Below are positions 43,745 through 52,607 of a stretch of 64,000 bases of DNA, in pieces. The stretch covers positions 930,001-994,000 of the forward strand of contig NZ_BAAAWN010000001.1 in assembly GCF_039535095.1 (NCBI RefSeq), in the 5' to 3' direction. The number at the start of each line of letters is the position of its first letter. Positions within the stretch are counted from its first letter, which is position 1. Under the pieces are notes generated by a model. It was not told the origin of the DNA and made no database searches. It saw only the letters and a list, made by a program, of their open reading frames with translations. The translations under genes were made by a program, and so were the position numbers. The stretch comes from Arthrobacter ramosus (GTDB taxonomy: Bacteria > Actinomycetota > Actinomycetes > Actinomycetales > Micrococcaceae).

Positions 43745-44844
43745 CCAGCCTCGGCACGCCGATTCAGGGCGTCACCCTTTACAGCTTCACCCGCGCCTTC
43801 CACGCCCGGCAGTACGACCTCGATGGACTCATCCGCAAGGTGGCGGACGAAGGCTTTGGCCCGGGCCTTGAAGTCATTGGATTCTCGAGCCTTCGCGGTT
43901 TCCCTGACCAGATCGACGACGCCTTCGTTGGCCGGTTCCGCGACCTGGTTTCCGAAGTGGACCTGGTCCCCACCTCACTGGCCGTGAATGTGGATACCGG
44001 CATCCGCCGGGACCGCCTCATGAACCATGACGAGCTCGTCGAGTACATGCGGCGCCAGATCGAAGTCGCCGCCAGGCTCGGCTTCCCGATCGCCCGCGTG
44101 CAGATCTCGCTCACCCCCGACGCCATGGAAAGCCTGCTGCCCGTGGCCGAGAAGTATGGCGTAACCCTTGCGCTCGAAGTCCACGCAGACCAGCACGGGA
44201 CCCACGAACGGATCCTCGACCTTCGCGACCGATACGAGAAACTCGGTTCGCCCCTGCTCGGTTTCACCGCCGACTGGGGTGCCACCGTCAGCGGCTTTGC
44301 ACCCTCGCTGCTGGAGGCCTACCGCCGTCGCGGAGCTTCCGAGGAACTGCTCCGACAGGTGGTGGAGATGTGGAACGGCTTCTATGCCGAAGGACCCCCC
44401 AACACCCAAAAGGCCCACGGTGAGCGCTTCGGTGCGTTCATTGGGCTGGCTGCGCGCAACGGCCGACCAGACCTTGGCATTGACTTCGCCATCAACGGAA
44501 CAGGGCTCTTCGGTCCTGCGCCCGTCGACACCTGGCTGGAAATCATGCCGTGGGTTCGTCACGTCCATGGCAAGTTCTTCGGCATCGACGAGAACGGCGA
44601 GGAGCCCTCGGTTCCGGTGCGTGACCTCGTCCGACAACTGGTAGAGAACGGATACTCGGGTGCGATCTCCAGTGAATACGAAGGCTGGCACTGGAACAAC
44701 TGGCAGGATCCGTTCGACATCATCCGCGGCGAGCAAGCCGTTCAGCGGTCAGCCGCGGCCAACGCCGGTTCGACGATGATCACCGACGCGTCAGAAGCCC
44801 GCCGCATCCTCAACAGCTACCTTGCCCAGCCCGTTCGCGGCTGA
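43741..44844 (+). CDS. carB: C-glycoside deglycosidase alpha subunit-like protein, copy 1
   Basis: A 367-residue sugar-phosphate-isomerase-like TIM barrel. Four probable metal ligands are present: Glu146 (LALEVHAD), Asp178 (GFTADWG), His276 (HVHGKFF) and Glu312 (SSEYEG). It is coupled to the beta gene before it. Relative to copy 2 it has an insertion around residues 215-255 (AEGPPNTQKAHGERF ...), which should reshape the substrate pocket, and a longer C-terminus. It probably cleaves a 3-keto glycoside; whether the bond is C-C or C-O cannot be told from sequence. Confidence 0.82.
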   Translation: MTSLGTPIQGVTLYSFTRAFHARQYDLDGLIRKVADEGFGPGLEVIGFSSLRGFPDQIDDAFVGRFRDLVSEVDLVPTSLAVNVDTGIRRDRLMNHDELVEYMRRQIEVAARLGFPIARVQISLTPDAMESLLPVAEKYGVTLALEVHADQHGTHERILDLRDRYEKLGSPLLGFTADWGATVSGFAPSLLEAYRRRGASEELLRQVVEMWNGFYAEGPPNTQKAHGERFGAFIGLAARNGRPDLGIDFAINGTGLFGPAPVDTWLEIMPWVRHVHGKFFGIDENGEEPSVPVRDLVRQLVENGYSGAISSEYEGWHWNNWQDPFDIIRGEQAVQRSAAANAGSTMITDASEARRILNSYLAQPVRG

Positions 44845-44865
44845 AAAAGAAGGGACAAAACCGAC

Positions 44866-45891
44866 ATGTCAGAAGGCATCGCTGGCTCGGGCATCGAGCT
44901 TGGCATCACCCTCTACTCTCTCACCTCTGAATTCGCCGCCGGACTCTACACGCCGGAGACGCTGATCAAGGCCGTCGCCGATGAGGGCCTGGGTCCCGGG
45001 GTGGAGTTCAACATCGCACAGATGCTTCGCACCTACCCCGACGTCGACGACGACTTCGTGCGCCTGTGGCGCGACAGCCTGGACCGTTACGGTTTGACGC
45101 CCAGCGCCGTGGGCACCAATCTGGACATGGGCCGCCGCAGAGACCGCGACATGACGCCCGACGAGGAGTACGAATTTTTCGCGGCGCAGTTGCGGACGGC
45201 CAACAAGCTCGGCTTTCACCGGGTGGTGATCCGCTCGGCGGGCAAGGAATTGCTCCGGAGTCTGCTTCCTCTGGCCGAACAGTACGACCAGAAGCTCGGC
45301 TACGAGATTCACGCACCCTCGGGTCCGAACGACCCGAAGATCCTGCAGATCCGGGAAATGTACGAAGAGCTCGGAAGCGACCGGCTGGGCTTCACTGCCG
45401 ACTTCAGCTCCACCATGCACAGCCTTTCACCCACACTGTTCCGCACCCTGACGCAGATGGGGCTGCCCGAGGAGCACTTCGCGGTCATGCAGGAGGTCTG
45501 GCGCAAACCGCTGCCCATGCAGGAGCGGAACCAGGAGTTCGAAGACCACCTGCGCGCCAACAACTTTGATCCAGCCCGACTGGGGCCATTCACGCGTCTG
45601 GCATTCAACATGCACGGCCTGGTGCCCCCGGAGGAATGGCTGGACATCATGCCGCAGATCTTCCACGTCCACGCAAAGTTCTACGACATCGACGAGAACG
45701 GCAACGAACCTGCCATGGACATTCCCCGCATCGTGCGGCAGTTCGTCAAGGGTGGCTACAAAGGATACCTGTCCAGCGAGTGGGAAGGGCATGCGTTCGC
45801 GGACCTTGGCGAATCCGATCCCATCGACCTTGTCAAGAAGCAGCACGCGCTTATGCGCCGTGCCATCGAAGAGGCAGTGGTTCCGGCCTAG
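44866..45891 (+). CDS. carB: C-glycoside deglycosidase alpha subunit-like protein, copy 2
   Basis: A 341-residue TIM barrel with all four probable metal ligands: Glu147 (GYEIHAP), Asp179 (GFTADFS), His269 (HVHAKFYD) and Glu305 (SSEWEGHAF). In characterised CarB/DgpC-type enzymes a divalent metal polarises the 3-keto sugar so that the anomeric bond breaks. AAGGGA precedes the ATG and 21 bp separate it from copy 1. Its beta partner is probably the next gene, 39 bp downstream. It is the full-length relative of the decayed gene at 35595. Confidence 0.85.
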   Translation: MSEGIAGSGIELGITLYSLTSEFAAGLYTPETLIKAVADEGLGPGVEFNIAQMLRTYPDVDDDFVRLWRDSLDRYGLTPSAVGTNLDMGRRRDRDMTPDEEYEFFAAQLRTANKLGFHRVVIRSAGKELLRSLLPLAEQYDQKLGYEIHAPSGPNDPKILQIREMYEELGSDRLGFTADFSSTMHSLSPTLFRTLTQMGLPEEHFAVMQEVWRKPLPMQERNQEFEDHLRANNFDPARLGPFTRLAFNMHGLVPPEEWLDIMPQIFHVHAKFYDIDENGNEPAMDIPRIVRQFVKGGYKGYLSSEWEGHAFADLGESDPIDLVKKQHALMRRAIEEAVVPA

Positions 45892-45930
45892 GGGTTTGGA
45901 CGCCACCACTACGTTTAGCAAAGGAAAGCC

Positions 45931-46329
45931 ATGGCAACTCATAATTCCCTCTTCCAGGACTCCGACGTCCGCAGGCATCCGGAGGGCGTTGCGGTTTCAG
46001 TGCAACTGCCCTGGTACCGCAGTCTTTGGCTGTCGGCAGTGGACGACGTCGCGGCCACGGTCAACGGCGTCGAGATTCCGAAGGACTCCCTGCGCTTCGA
46101 GCTGCAGGGAAAGTCGTATTCCATTGCGGAGCTTCCCGGGCAATGGCAAACCCTGTGGTTCGTCGCCGATCGACCGGACGTGATCATTCCCTTGGCGCGC
46201 GTCCCCGAGGCTGGCGAGGAGATCGACGTCGAAGTCATCCTGACCCTGCGACTGCTCTATATGCAGATCGCCCCAATGCGTTACGTCGGGAACCGGGTAG
46301 CGGTTGAGCGCAAGGTAGTGCTCGCATGA
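45931..46329 (+). CDS. carC: C-glycoside deglycosidase beta subunit-like protein (DUF6379), copy 2
   Basis: A 132-residue DUF6379 protein. VQLPWYRSLWLSAV, ATVNGVEIPKDSLRFEL, LWFVADR and the strand ILTLRLLYMQIAP match the family order. AAAGGAAAG precedes the ATG. The stop overlaps the Gfo/Idh gene by 4 bp. It mirrors copy 1: order beta-alpha then alpha-beta. Each beta probably pairs with its adjacent alpha, although cross-pairing cannot be excluded. Confidence 0.84.
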   Translation: MATHNSLFQDSDVRRHPEGVAVSVQLPWYRSLWLSAVDDVAATVNGVEIPKDSLRFELQGKSYSIAELPGQWQTLWFVADRPDVIIPLARVPEAGEEIDVEVILTLRLLYMQIAPMRYVGNRVAVERKVVLA

Positions 46330-47513
46330 GCGGCCTGAGAGTGGCCATGATCGGATACGGCTTCATGGGTGCGGCGCACTCCCAGGGTTGGCGCACCGGA
46401 CCGCGAGTGTTCGACCTGCCCGCCGAGCCGGAAATGGCGGTGATTGTCGGACGCAATGCCGACGCCGTGGAAGAAGCAGCCCGAAAGTGGGGTTGGGCCG
46501 AGTCAGCCACCGATTGGCGGGAAGTCATCGCCCGCGATGACATAGACATCGTCGACATCGTGACCCCGGGGGACTCACATGCCGAGATCGCGATCGCGGC
46601 GCTCGAGGCCGGGAAGCACGTGCTGTGCGAGAAGCCGCTGGCCAACACGGTGGCCGAAGCCGAAGCAATGGCCGAAGCTGCGGAACGTGCCGCTGCCCGG
46701 GGCATCCGGGCGATGGTGGGGTTCACGTACCGGCGTGTTCCGGCTGTGACCTTCCTTCGCAACCTCATCGCGGAGGGCGTAGTCGGCACCGTGCACCAGG
46801 TGCGGGCTTCGTACCGGCAGGACTGGCTCGTAGACCCCGAGATGCCGCTGGCTTGGCGACTGCAGAAGGAACACGCAGGTTCGGGGGCCCTCGGTGACAT
46901 CGGAGCCCACGCGATCGACCTTGCCCAGTTCGTGACCGGCATGCACCTGGAGAAGGTCTCCGGCACCATTGACACCATCGTGAAGGAGCGGCCTCTGCCC
47001 GTCTCTGCGTCGGGCTTGTCCGGCAAAGGGGCTCCTGTGTACGGACAGGTCACCGTGGATGACATCGCCATATTCGCGGGCCGTTTTGAATCCGGGGCGC
47101 TGGCTTCATTCGAGGCGTCGCGCTTCGCGACAGGCCGGAAAAACGCGCTGGCCATTGAGGTTTCCGGAGACAAGGGAGCCCTTGCTTTCGACCTTGAGGA
47201 CCTGAACAATATCCACTTTTATGATCGCACTGCACTTGCCGACCGTCAGGGCTTCCGGAAGATCCTCGTCACGGAGTCGGAGCATCCCTATGTTTCGGCG
47301 TGGTGGCCCGCCGGCCACATGCTCGGGTATGAACATGGGTTCTCCCACCAGGTCAAGGATCTAATTGAAGGCATCGCAGAGGGCACGGACCCGCACTCGA
47401 CGTTCGCCGACGGCCTGAGGGTACAAAGGGTGCTCGATGCCGTTGAACGGAGTTCGGAGAACGACTCGGCATGGACCCGCGTCTCCGTAGACATTCCGGC
47501 CCACGCCGGTTAG
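46326..47513 (+). CDS. Gfo/Idh/MocA-family NAD(P) oxidoreductase
   Basis: A 395-residue sugar dehydrogenase. The Rossmann GYGFMG lies near residue 11, the catalytic lysine in LCEKPLANT, and the downstream histidine in [16 protein letters not shown], as in inositol-type dehydrogenases. Typical substrates are 3-keto sugars, inositols and their glycosides. Here it could reduce the 3-keto-glucose released by the deglycosidase, or act on a 3-keto glycoside. The ATG overlaps the beta-subunit stop. Confidence 0.9.
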   Translation: MSGLRVAMIGYGFMGAAHSQGWRTGPRVFDLPAEPEMAVIVGRNADAVEEAARKWGWAESATDWREVIARDDIDIVDIVTPGDSHAEIAIAALEAGKHVLCEKPLANTVAEAEAMAEAAERAAARGIRAMVGFTYRRVPAVTFLRNLIAEGVVGTVHQVRASYRQDWLVDPEMPLAWRLQKEHAGSGALGDIGAHAIDLAQFVTGMHLEKVSGTIDTIVKERPLPVSASGLSGKGAPVYGQVTVDDIAIFAGRFESGALASFEASRFATGRKNALAIEVSGDKGALAFDLEDLNNIHFYDRTALADRQGFRKILVTESEHPYVSAWWPAGHMLGYEHGFSHQVKDLIEGIAEGTDPHSTFADGLRVQRVLDAVERSSENDSAWTRVSVDIPAHAG

Positions 47514-47521
47514 GGGAGAAC

Positions 47522-48526
47522 ATGGCACGACCTATCACACTCTTTACCGGTCAGTGGGCTGACTTGCCGTTCGAAGAAGTTGCTCGGCTCGCCGGAGAGT
47601 GGGGCTACGACGGTCTTGAAATCGCCTGCTGGGGAGACCATCTGGATCCGTGGCGTTGGGATGACGACGCCTATGTCCAGGGCAAGTTGGACGTTCTCAA
47701 ACGCCATGGCCTGAAGGTTTGGACGATCTCCAACCACCTCAAGGGCCAGGCGGTGTGTGATAATCCGATCGACCAGCGGCACCGTGAGATTTTGTCCGAC
47801 ATGGTGTGGGGCGACGGCGAACCGGAGGGCGTCCGCCGTCGGGCCGCCGAGGAAATGAAGCACACCGCGAGACTCGCGGCGAGACTGGGTGTGAAAACGG
47901 TGACCGGGTTCACTGGTTCATCAATCTGGAAGTACGTGGCGATGTTTCCGCCTGCGAGCGAGAAGATGATCGACGCCGGATACCAGGACTTCGCGGACCG
48001 GTGGAATCCGATCCTTGACGTCTTCGACGAGTGTGGTGTCCGCTTCGCGCACGAGGTGCACCCGTCGGAGATCGCGTACGATTACTGGACGACAGCCCGC
48101 ACCTTGGAGGCGATCGGACACCGCAAGGCCTTTGGCCTCAACTGGGATCCGAGCCACATGGTCTGGCAGGACATCGACCCTGTCGGCTTCTTGTGGGACT
48201 TTCGTGACCGCATTTACCACGTGCACTGCAAGGACACGAAGAAGCGCTTGGCCAATGGCCGCAACGGCCGTCTCGCGTCCCACCTGCCCTGGGGCGACCC
48301 GCGCCGCGGCTGGGACTTCATTTCGACGGGCCACGGTGACGTGCCGTGGGAGGACGCTTTCCGGATGCTCAACGCCATCGACTACCGGGGGCCACTGTCG
48401 GTCGAGTGGGAGGACGCCGGCATGAACCGGCTTGTCGGCGCCCCCGAGGCCTTGGGGTTCGTTCGAAGGCTCTCAAGTTACGAGCCCTCGGCGGCCGCTT
48501 TCGATGCGGCCTTCAGCACTAAATAG
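47522..48526 (+). CDS. Sugar phosphate isomerase/epimerase-like TIM-barrel protein
   Basis: A 334-residue AP-endonuclease-2-type barrel, separate from the deglycosidase alpha group. Probable metal ligands are in [13 protein letters not shown] (Glu), GLNWDPSHM (Asp), [10 protein letters not shown] (His) and LSVEWEDAG (Glu). This subfamily commonly accompanies Gfo/Idh dehydrogenases, where members isomerise, epimerise or dehydrate keto-sugars. The ATG at 47522 has GGGGAG 5 nt upstream. It is the last gene of the operon, ending 15 bp before the terminator. Confidence 0.88.
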   Translation: MARPITLFTGQWADLPFEEVARLAGEWGYDGLEIACWGDHLDPWRWDDDAYVQGKLDVLKRHGLKVWTISNHLKGQAVCDNPIDQRHREILSDMVWGDGEPEGVRRRAAEEMKHTARLAARLGVKTVTGFTGSSIWKYVAMFPPASEKMIDAGYQDFADRWNPILDVFDECGVRFAHEVHPSEIAYDYWTTARTLEAIGHRKAFGLNWDPSHMVWQDIDPVGFLWDFRDRIYHVHCKDTKKRLANGRNGRLASHLPWGDPRRGWDFISTGHGDVPWEDAFRMLNAIDYRGPLSVEWEDAGMNRLVGAPEALGFVRRLSSYEPSAAAFDAAFSTK

Positions 48527-48541
48527 CACCAAGGAAGAGCG

Positions 48542-48579
48542 GCGGCCGGCTGCAGTATCTGCTGCGGCCGGCCGCTTTT
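48542..48579 (+). terminator. Rho-independent terminator of the glycoside operon
   Basis: A 14-bp GC-rich stem (GCGGCCGG at 48542 with CCGGCCGC ending 48575, extended inward by six pairs with one G-T) and a 6-nt loop are followed by TTTT. It closes the operon that begins at 37507. Confidence 0.8.
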
Positions 48580-48655
48580 GTGCGTTCAGCGGCTAACGCT
48601 CGACGGCGGTCGCCACCTGAGGCGGGTCACGCCGCCGTCGCTGGCCCCGGCAGCT

Positions 48656-49693
48656 TTACGTTCGAGGGCGGTCGTCACCCTGGAGGGTGGCGCCCCCCAG
48701 TGCACCCTCGGCAAGTGCCGAAGCTGCAAGCGCTAAGTGGCGTCGCGTCATGTCGGTGGGATCATCCTGGAGCCATTCGTGGCCGCCCCATTCGCTGGTG
48801 AGCGTGCCCGCAAATCCGTTGCGACCCAGGAGGCTGCCAAGATCGTGAAGAGGCTGCGAAACGCGCCCATCGGCGTCGTCCAGATCCCAGAACTTCAGGT
48901 GGAAGGCGCCAATCAGGGGAAAGATGTTTTCCAAATCCGAGGCGTCGCTGCGGCCGAAGCGGATCAACAGATTCATGAAGAGCGTGTGGATTTGCTGAGG
49001 AACCTTTCCGGAGCGCAGCAGGACCGTCACGGCGTCGAGTGTGGCAGGGTCCTGCCACTCCTCGGCCAGGCGCTTGAGCAGTTCGGTGGGCACGTCCGCG
49101 CGACTAAGTTCCTCCAGATAGCTCATAGGAAGGGCAGGCATCAACATGCTGATGTCCACCAGCACGCGAACGTGGTCGTCTGCGAGCCCGGCTATACAAT
49201 CCAGGGCCGGCGCTATCGCGGGGTTATGCGGATTCTGCTGCCCTTGGATTTCCTCATAGAGCACGAGGTCGAGGTCATGCAGTACGGGCTGCACCAGTCC
49301 GAGCAGTTCGGCGCCCGCCTGGCCGATCGGCAGCCGGATTCCGGTAGCGCCGACCCGGTGGGCGGCTCGTATTTGGGGGACGAGGAAATCCAGGCGTTCC
49401 TGCGTGGTTCGGCGGTTCGTGGGGGAGGTGAAGTCGTCAAGGCTGCCGCCCATAATACTGATGCGTCCTCCGTTTGCGGCCACGGATTCGCGCAACTCGT
49501 CCACCTCGGCGTCCTTCGGATCCGGAAAGGACCGCCAGAGCAGTCCGGGCTCCAGTTCGATTGTGTCCACCACGCGCTCCGCCACGATGCCGGTGACGAT
49601 GTCCAGGGCCGAGCGGCGTGCGGCTGTGACCTCCGGCGTCCAGTTGAAGGAGCTCGCGCAGAGGGTCCAATTGTCGGGAATTCCGGGAGTCAT
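48656..49693 (-). CDS. Divergent deglycosidase alpha-like TIM-barrel protein, copy 3
   Basis: A 345-residue protein that keeps the deglycosidase-alpha layout: Glu147/148 in LYEEIQG, Asp180 in LVDISML, His265 in FHLKFWD and Glu301 in SEWGGHEW, plus the C-terminal RRHLALA helix. Between these it differs greatly from copies 1 and 2; for example the FHLKFWDLD strand lacks the HxH pair, and 30 residues around 205-250 are unlike them. The ATG at 49693 follows GGGAAGG; ATG 49714 is less likely. It is divergent from a beta-like gene at 49760, so the two probably form a third complex with another substrate range. Confidence 0.75.
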   Translation of the reverse strand: MTPGIPDNWTLCASSFNWTPEVTAARRSALDIVTGIVAERVVDTIELEPGLLWRSFPDPKDAEVDELRESVAANGGRISIMGGSLDDFTSPTNRRTTQERLDFLVPQIRAAHRVGATGIRLPIGQAGAELLGLVQPVLHDLDLVLYEEIQGQQNPHNPAIAPALDCIAGLADDHVRVLVDISMLMPALPMSYLEELSRADVPTELLKRLAEEWQDPATLDAVTVLLRSGKVPQQIHTLFMNLLIRFGRSDASDLENIFPLIGAFHLKFWDLDDADGRVSQPLHDLGSLLGRNGFAGTLTSEWGGHEWLQDDPTDMTRRHLALAASALAEGALGGATLQGDDRPRT

Positions 49694-49719
49694 GGCACCT
49701 TCCCAAATAGGCATGTTAA

Positions 49720-49735
49720 TGACAAACTTATGTCA
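49720..49735. promoter_or_regulatory. Operator candidate between copy-3 alpha and beta genes
   Basis: The dyad TGACA-N6-TGTCA lies in the 66-bp divergent gap and includes ACTTATGTCA (49726-49735), also found at 37391 and 43257. One bound protein could control both genes. The ROK repressor at 50201 or the LysR at 36288 are candidates. Confidence 0.5.
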
Positions 49736-49759
49736 CTTTTAGGATAAAGGATGGAAAGC

Positions 49760-50176
49760 ATGCTGCAAACCGCTTTGCGGGACGACGCGCTCGCGTCCAC
49801 TTCTGAGGGTTTTGAACTGAGGATCGGCCTTCCGTGGATTCGCTCGATGCCTTTGTCCAGCGTGTCGTCGCTCGAGTTAGTGATAGACGATGAGCCGATG
49901 CCTCCGACCGCGCTCAGCGCCCTGCTTGGTGAACGGCGGGTGCCGGCATCATCGTTGCAAGCGGAATCGGGCTGGTGGTTCGTGCAGGATCGCCTTGTCA
50001 TCGCTGGTCAGCGCAGACTGGGCCCAGGTGAGCACACGGTATCCGCTGGCTTTTGGCTGCTTGTCCCCTACCTGCAGGCCGGGCCGGGATCGCCCCTCAT
50101 CCTGCCATTCCACCTCGAGTCCCGGCTGCAGCTCGACCATGCCCACGTTCCCAGCGTCTCTTGCGACGTCGCCTGA
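49760..50176 (+). CDS. Divergent deglycosidase beta-like protein (DUF6379), copy 3
   Basis: A 138-residue protein that follows the DUF6379 order: IGLPWIRSMPLSSV at the start, LVIDDEPMPPTAL, GWWFVQDR in the middle and SAGFWLLVPYLQAG before a LESRLQLDH end. The typical PWYRS reads PWIRS. AAAGGA is 8-9 nt before ATG 49760; ATG 49751 is too close to it. It is divergent from the alpha-like gene at 48656 and ends 24 bp from the converging ROK gene. Similarity to copies 1 and 2 is clear but low. Confidence 0.72.
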   Translation: MLQTALRDDALASTSEGFELRIGLPWIRSMPLSSVSSLELVIDDEPMPPTALSALLGERRVPASSLQAESGWWFVQDRLVIAGQRRLGPGEHTVSAGFWLLVPYLQAGPGSPLILPFHLESRLQLDHAHVPSVSCDVA

Positions 50177-50200
50177 GTCGAGCCGAGGCCTTAACGCTTA

Positions 50201-51460
50201 CTAGTTCACCGTTACGCTTCTTGGGGAAGGCAGGCCCTCGGCAAACCAGCGCGGGAAAGTCACTTCGAAGAGCTGCGCAAGGGCCAATTCGGCGCCACCC
50301 CGTAGCGGTTCCCGCGCGTCATTGACCGAGAGGACAATGCTGAGGTCACGGGTGGCCAGCGGGAGTGACAACTCGTAAACGCGCTGGCGAACCTCTGCCA
50401 GGAATACTTCGCCGGCGGCGGCCATTGCGCCGCCTATGACGATCACCCCTGGATTGAACAGATTGACCAGTGCAGCGATGGATTCGCCAATCACTCGCGC
50501 CGATTTTTGAATGAGCGTGATGGCGAGCGGATCTCCATCCTCCGCGGCGCGGGCAATTCCCTCGGGGGTGATTGCCTTCCCATTGCTGCCAAGGGCCGAT
50601 GCGCCGGCCGTTCCTTCGTGGATTGCCGTCTCAGCGTCGCGGACGAGGGCCCAGCCGCCGGCCACGGCTTCCAGGCAACCGATCTTGCCGCAGCGGCAGG
50701 CGGCGTTTGAGCCGGCCACCTTTACGTGGCCGATGTCACCCGCAGCCCCGTTGGCGCCGCGATGTATGCGGCCTTGGGAGAGTAGCCCTGCCCCGATTCC
50801 CGAGCCGACTTTGCAGTAGATCAGGTCGGCGTTGACGTCGCGTCGGCGCGCGCGTTCCCCAAGTGCCAGAAGGTTGACGTCATTGTCCACCCAGACGGGC
50901 GCACTGTAACGTCGCTCGAATGGTCCGCGCACATCAAAACCGTTCCAGCCGGGCATGATCGGAGGTGCTACCGGGCTTCCGCTTTCAAAATCCACCGGAC
51001 CCGGAACCCCCACCACGACCCCCCAAGTCGGCACCTTGGCGACTCGATCGAGCAGTTCGTCGATGCGGGTCATGACGACCTCGAGAGTCTCCTGGGGGCC
51101 GCGGGCAATCTCCCAGTATTGGTGGGTTTCGTCGAGTATCTCGCCGTCCAGATTGGCGATCCCCACGCGGATGTGCAGGGCGCCAAGTGCGCAGATAATG
51201 ATTCGGCCCTGCTCGGCGCGAAACCGCAATGTTCGAGGTGCCCGGCCGCCCGAAGAGGCTCCGAATACGCCATCGCCCAAATAGCCCATTTGGATCGCCT
51301 GGTCTACCCTCTGCGTGACCACCCCGCGCCCCAAGCCGGTTACTCGGCCGATCTCGGGCCTTGTCGTGACTTCCCCCGTGCGCACAAGGTTGACGATGCG
51401 CAGCAGGCTCGTCACTTCATCCGTTTGTGCTCCGAACCGAAGTGTGGACTCTGATGTCAT
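50201..51460 (-). CDS. ROK-family transcriptional repressor
   Basis: A 419-residue sugar-responsive regulator. The N-terminal winged helix-turn-helix covers about residues 15-65. The ROK kinase-like domain follows with GVPGPVD, the zinc motif CRCGKIGCLE (Cys255, 257, 262) and GHV with its histidine. XylR/NagC-type repressors release DNA on binding a sugar or sugar phosphate. The ATG at 51460 has GGGAGAA 8 nt upstream. It is divergent from the Gfo/Idh gene at 51567 and so probably controls that unit and perhaps the neighbouring deglycosidase pair. Confidence 0.9.
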   Translation of the reverse strand: MTSESTLRFGAQTDEVTSLLRIVNLVRTGEVTTRPEIGRVTGLGRGVVTQRVDQAIQMGYLGDGVFGASSGGRAPRTLRFRAEQGRIIICALGALHIRVGIANLDGEILDETHQYWEIARGPQETLEVVMTRIDELLDRVAKVPTWGVVVGVPGPVDFESGSPVAPPIMPGWNGFDVRGPFERRYSAPVWVDNDVNLLALGERARRRDVNADLIYCKVGSGIGAGLLSQGRIHRGANGAAGDIGHVKVAGSNAACRCGKIGCLEAVAGGWALVRDAETAIHEGTAGASALGSNGKAITPEGIARAAEDGDPLAITLIQKSARVIGESIAALVNLFNPGVIVIGGAMAAAGEVFLAEVRQRVYELSLPLATRDLSIVLSVNDAREPLRGGAELALAQLFEVTFPRWFAEGLPSPRSVTVN

Positions 51461-51515
51461 GATTACGATTCTCCCATATTCCTGCCCACTAAGGTGCAAG
51501 CGGCGGCTACTATAG

Positions 51516-51536
51516 CCAAAACTATGTCTACTTTGG
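51516..51536. promoter_or_regulatory. Operator candidate between ROK and Gfo/Idh genes
   Basis: CCAAA-N11-TTTGG is a symmetric site in the 106-bp divergent region and contains ACTATGTCTAC, close to the ACTTATGTC element seen at three other places. It is a plausible autoregulatory ROK site. Confidence 0.4.
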
Positions 51537-51566
51537 AGCGAACATGACAAAAGTGGAGAGATTGCT

Positions 51567-52607
51567 ATGCCTTGGAACGTAGGCCTTATTGGCGCCGGTC
51601 CCGGGGTTGCGGCGCTGCACCTGGCGACTCTGGGGCGAGTTGACCAGATTTTTCGGATCGTACACATCTCAGATGCGGGGAGTGGCCGTGCCCAATCGCT
51701 GGCAGAGAGATACGGTGCACGCTGGTCCCAGGGGGACGAGGCCTTGCTCGCTGACCCGGAAGTGGAAGTCGTGGCCGTCTGCAGCCCGCCCTCTGAGCAT
51801 GCCCGGCAGATCCTCGCGGCCGTCGCGGCGGGTAAGCGGGCAGTCATGTGCGAGAAGCCGCTCGCAACCAGCCGGCTCGAAGCCAGCGCGGTGATTGCGG
51901 CGTGCAGGGCTGCCGGTACGGCACTCCTGGTGGGGACAAACCACTTGTTCGACACGGCTTGGGGGCGTGCAAAGCACCATCTGGTTGCCTTTGAAGGCCG
52001 CGCGCAGACCGTCTCCGTGACGCTCGCCCTCCCGCCGAACGACCGGTATCATCGCCTGGTCGCGGAGGTCGGGCCATATCTTCCCTCGCACCGGGGTCGG
52101 CCGGATCTCAGTGACCCCGTGATTGCAGCGGACGTCCTTCGGCAACTGGTGACCGGACTTGCCGTACACGACCTTCCGGCTTTGCGGGATATTGCGCCGG
52201 TCCTGGAAAAAGTCGAGTACGCCCGGCTGGTTCCACCCGTGGGGTATGTTGTCGGGTACCGCGCCAGTGGTGTACTAGTGCAATTGGTGGCGACGATGAT
52301 TCCGCATGGACCCGACGCCCTATGGCGCATGAGTATCGCAACCACGGAGGATCGAATAGAGGTTGATTTCCCTCCGGCCTTCGTCCATGCTGGCAGCGCC
52401 GTGATTCGCGTCCGAACCGCCGACGGGCGTTGGACGACGTACCGGAGGGATCTCGAGGACGGGTATATTTCCGAATGGCGCGCTTTCGCCGCACTCATAG
52501 AAGGCGTTGCGCCCACGGAGTACGACGATTTGCTCGCAGACGCCTACTACGCGATTGACATAGCGGATGCGGCCGTGTCGAGGCTGCGTGCTGAGGCGCC
52601 GCGATGA
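51567..52607 (+). CDS. Gfo/Idh/MocA-family oxidoreductase
   Basis: A 346-residue protein with an N-terminal GLIGAGPGVAAL Rossmann motif and the catalytic lysine in CEKPLATS. It is more divergent than the copy at 46326: the GGG..DIG.H block of the family is replaced by LVTGLAVHDLPAL. Substrate is unknown; it may act on sugars released by the copy-3 deglycosidase. GGAGAG precedes the ATG. Its stop overlaps the next gene by 4 bp. Confidence 0.85.
   Translation: MPWNVGLIGAGPGVAALHLATLGRVDQIFRIVHISDAGSGRAQSLAERYGARWSQGDEALLADPEVEVVAVCSPPSEHARQILAAVAAGKRAVMCEKPLATSRLEASAVIAACRAAGTALLVGTNHLFDTAWGRAKHHLVAFEGRAQTVSVTLALPPNDRYHRLVAEVGPYLPSHRGRPDLSDPVIAADVLRQLVTGLAVHDLPALRDIAPVLEKVEYARLVPPVGYVVGYRASGVLVQLVATMIPHGPDALWRMSIATTEDRIEVDFPPAFVHAGSAVIRVRTADGRWTTYRRDLEDGYISEWRAFAALIEGVAPTEYDDLLADAYYAIDIADAAVSRLRAEAPR

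Noticed and set aside
51461..51955. N-terminal extension of the ROK regulator
   Set aside because: It lies antisense to the Gfo/Idh gene and the divergent promoter; the winged helix-turn-helix starts shortly after ATG 51460, which has its own ribosome site.
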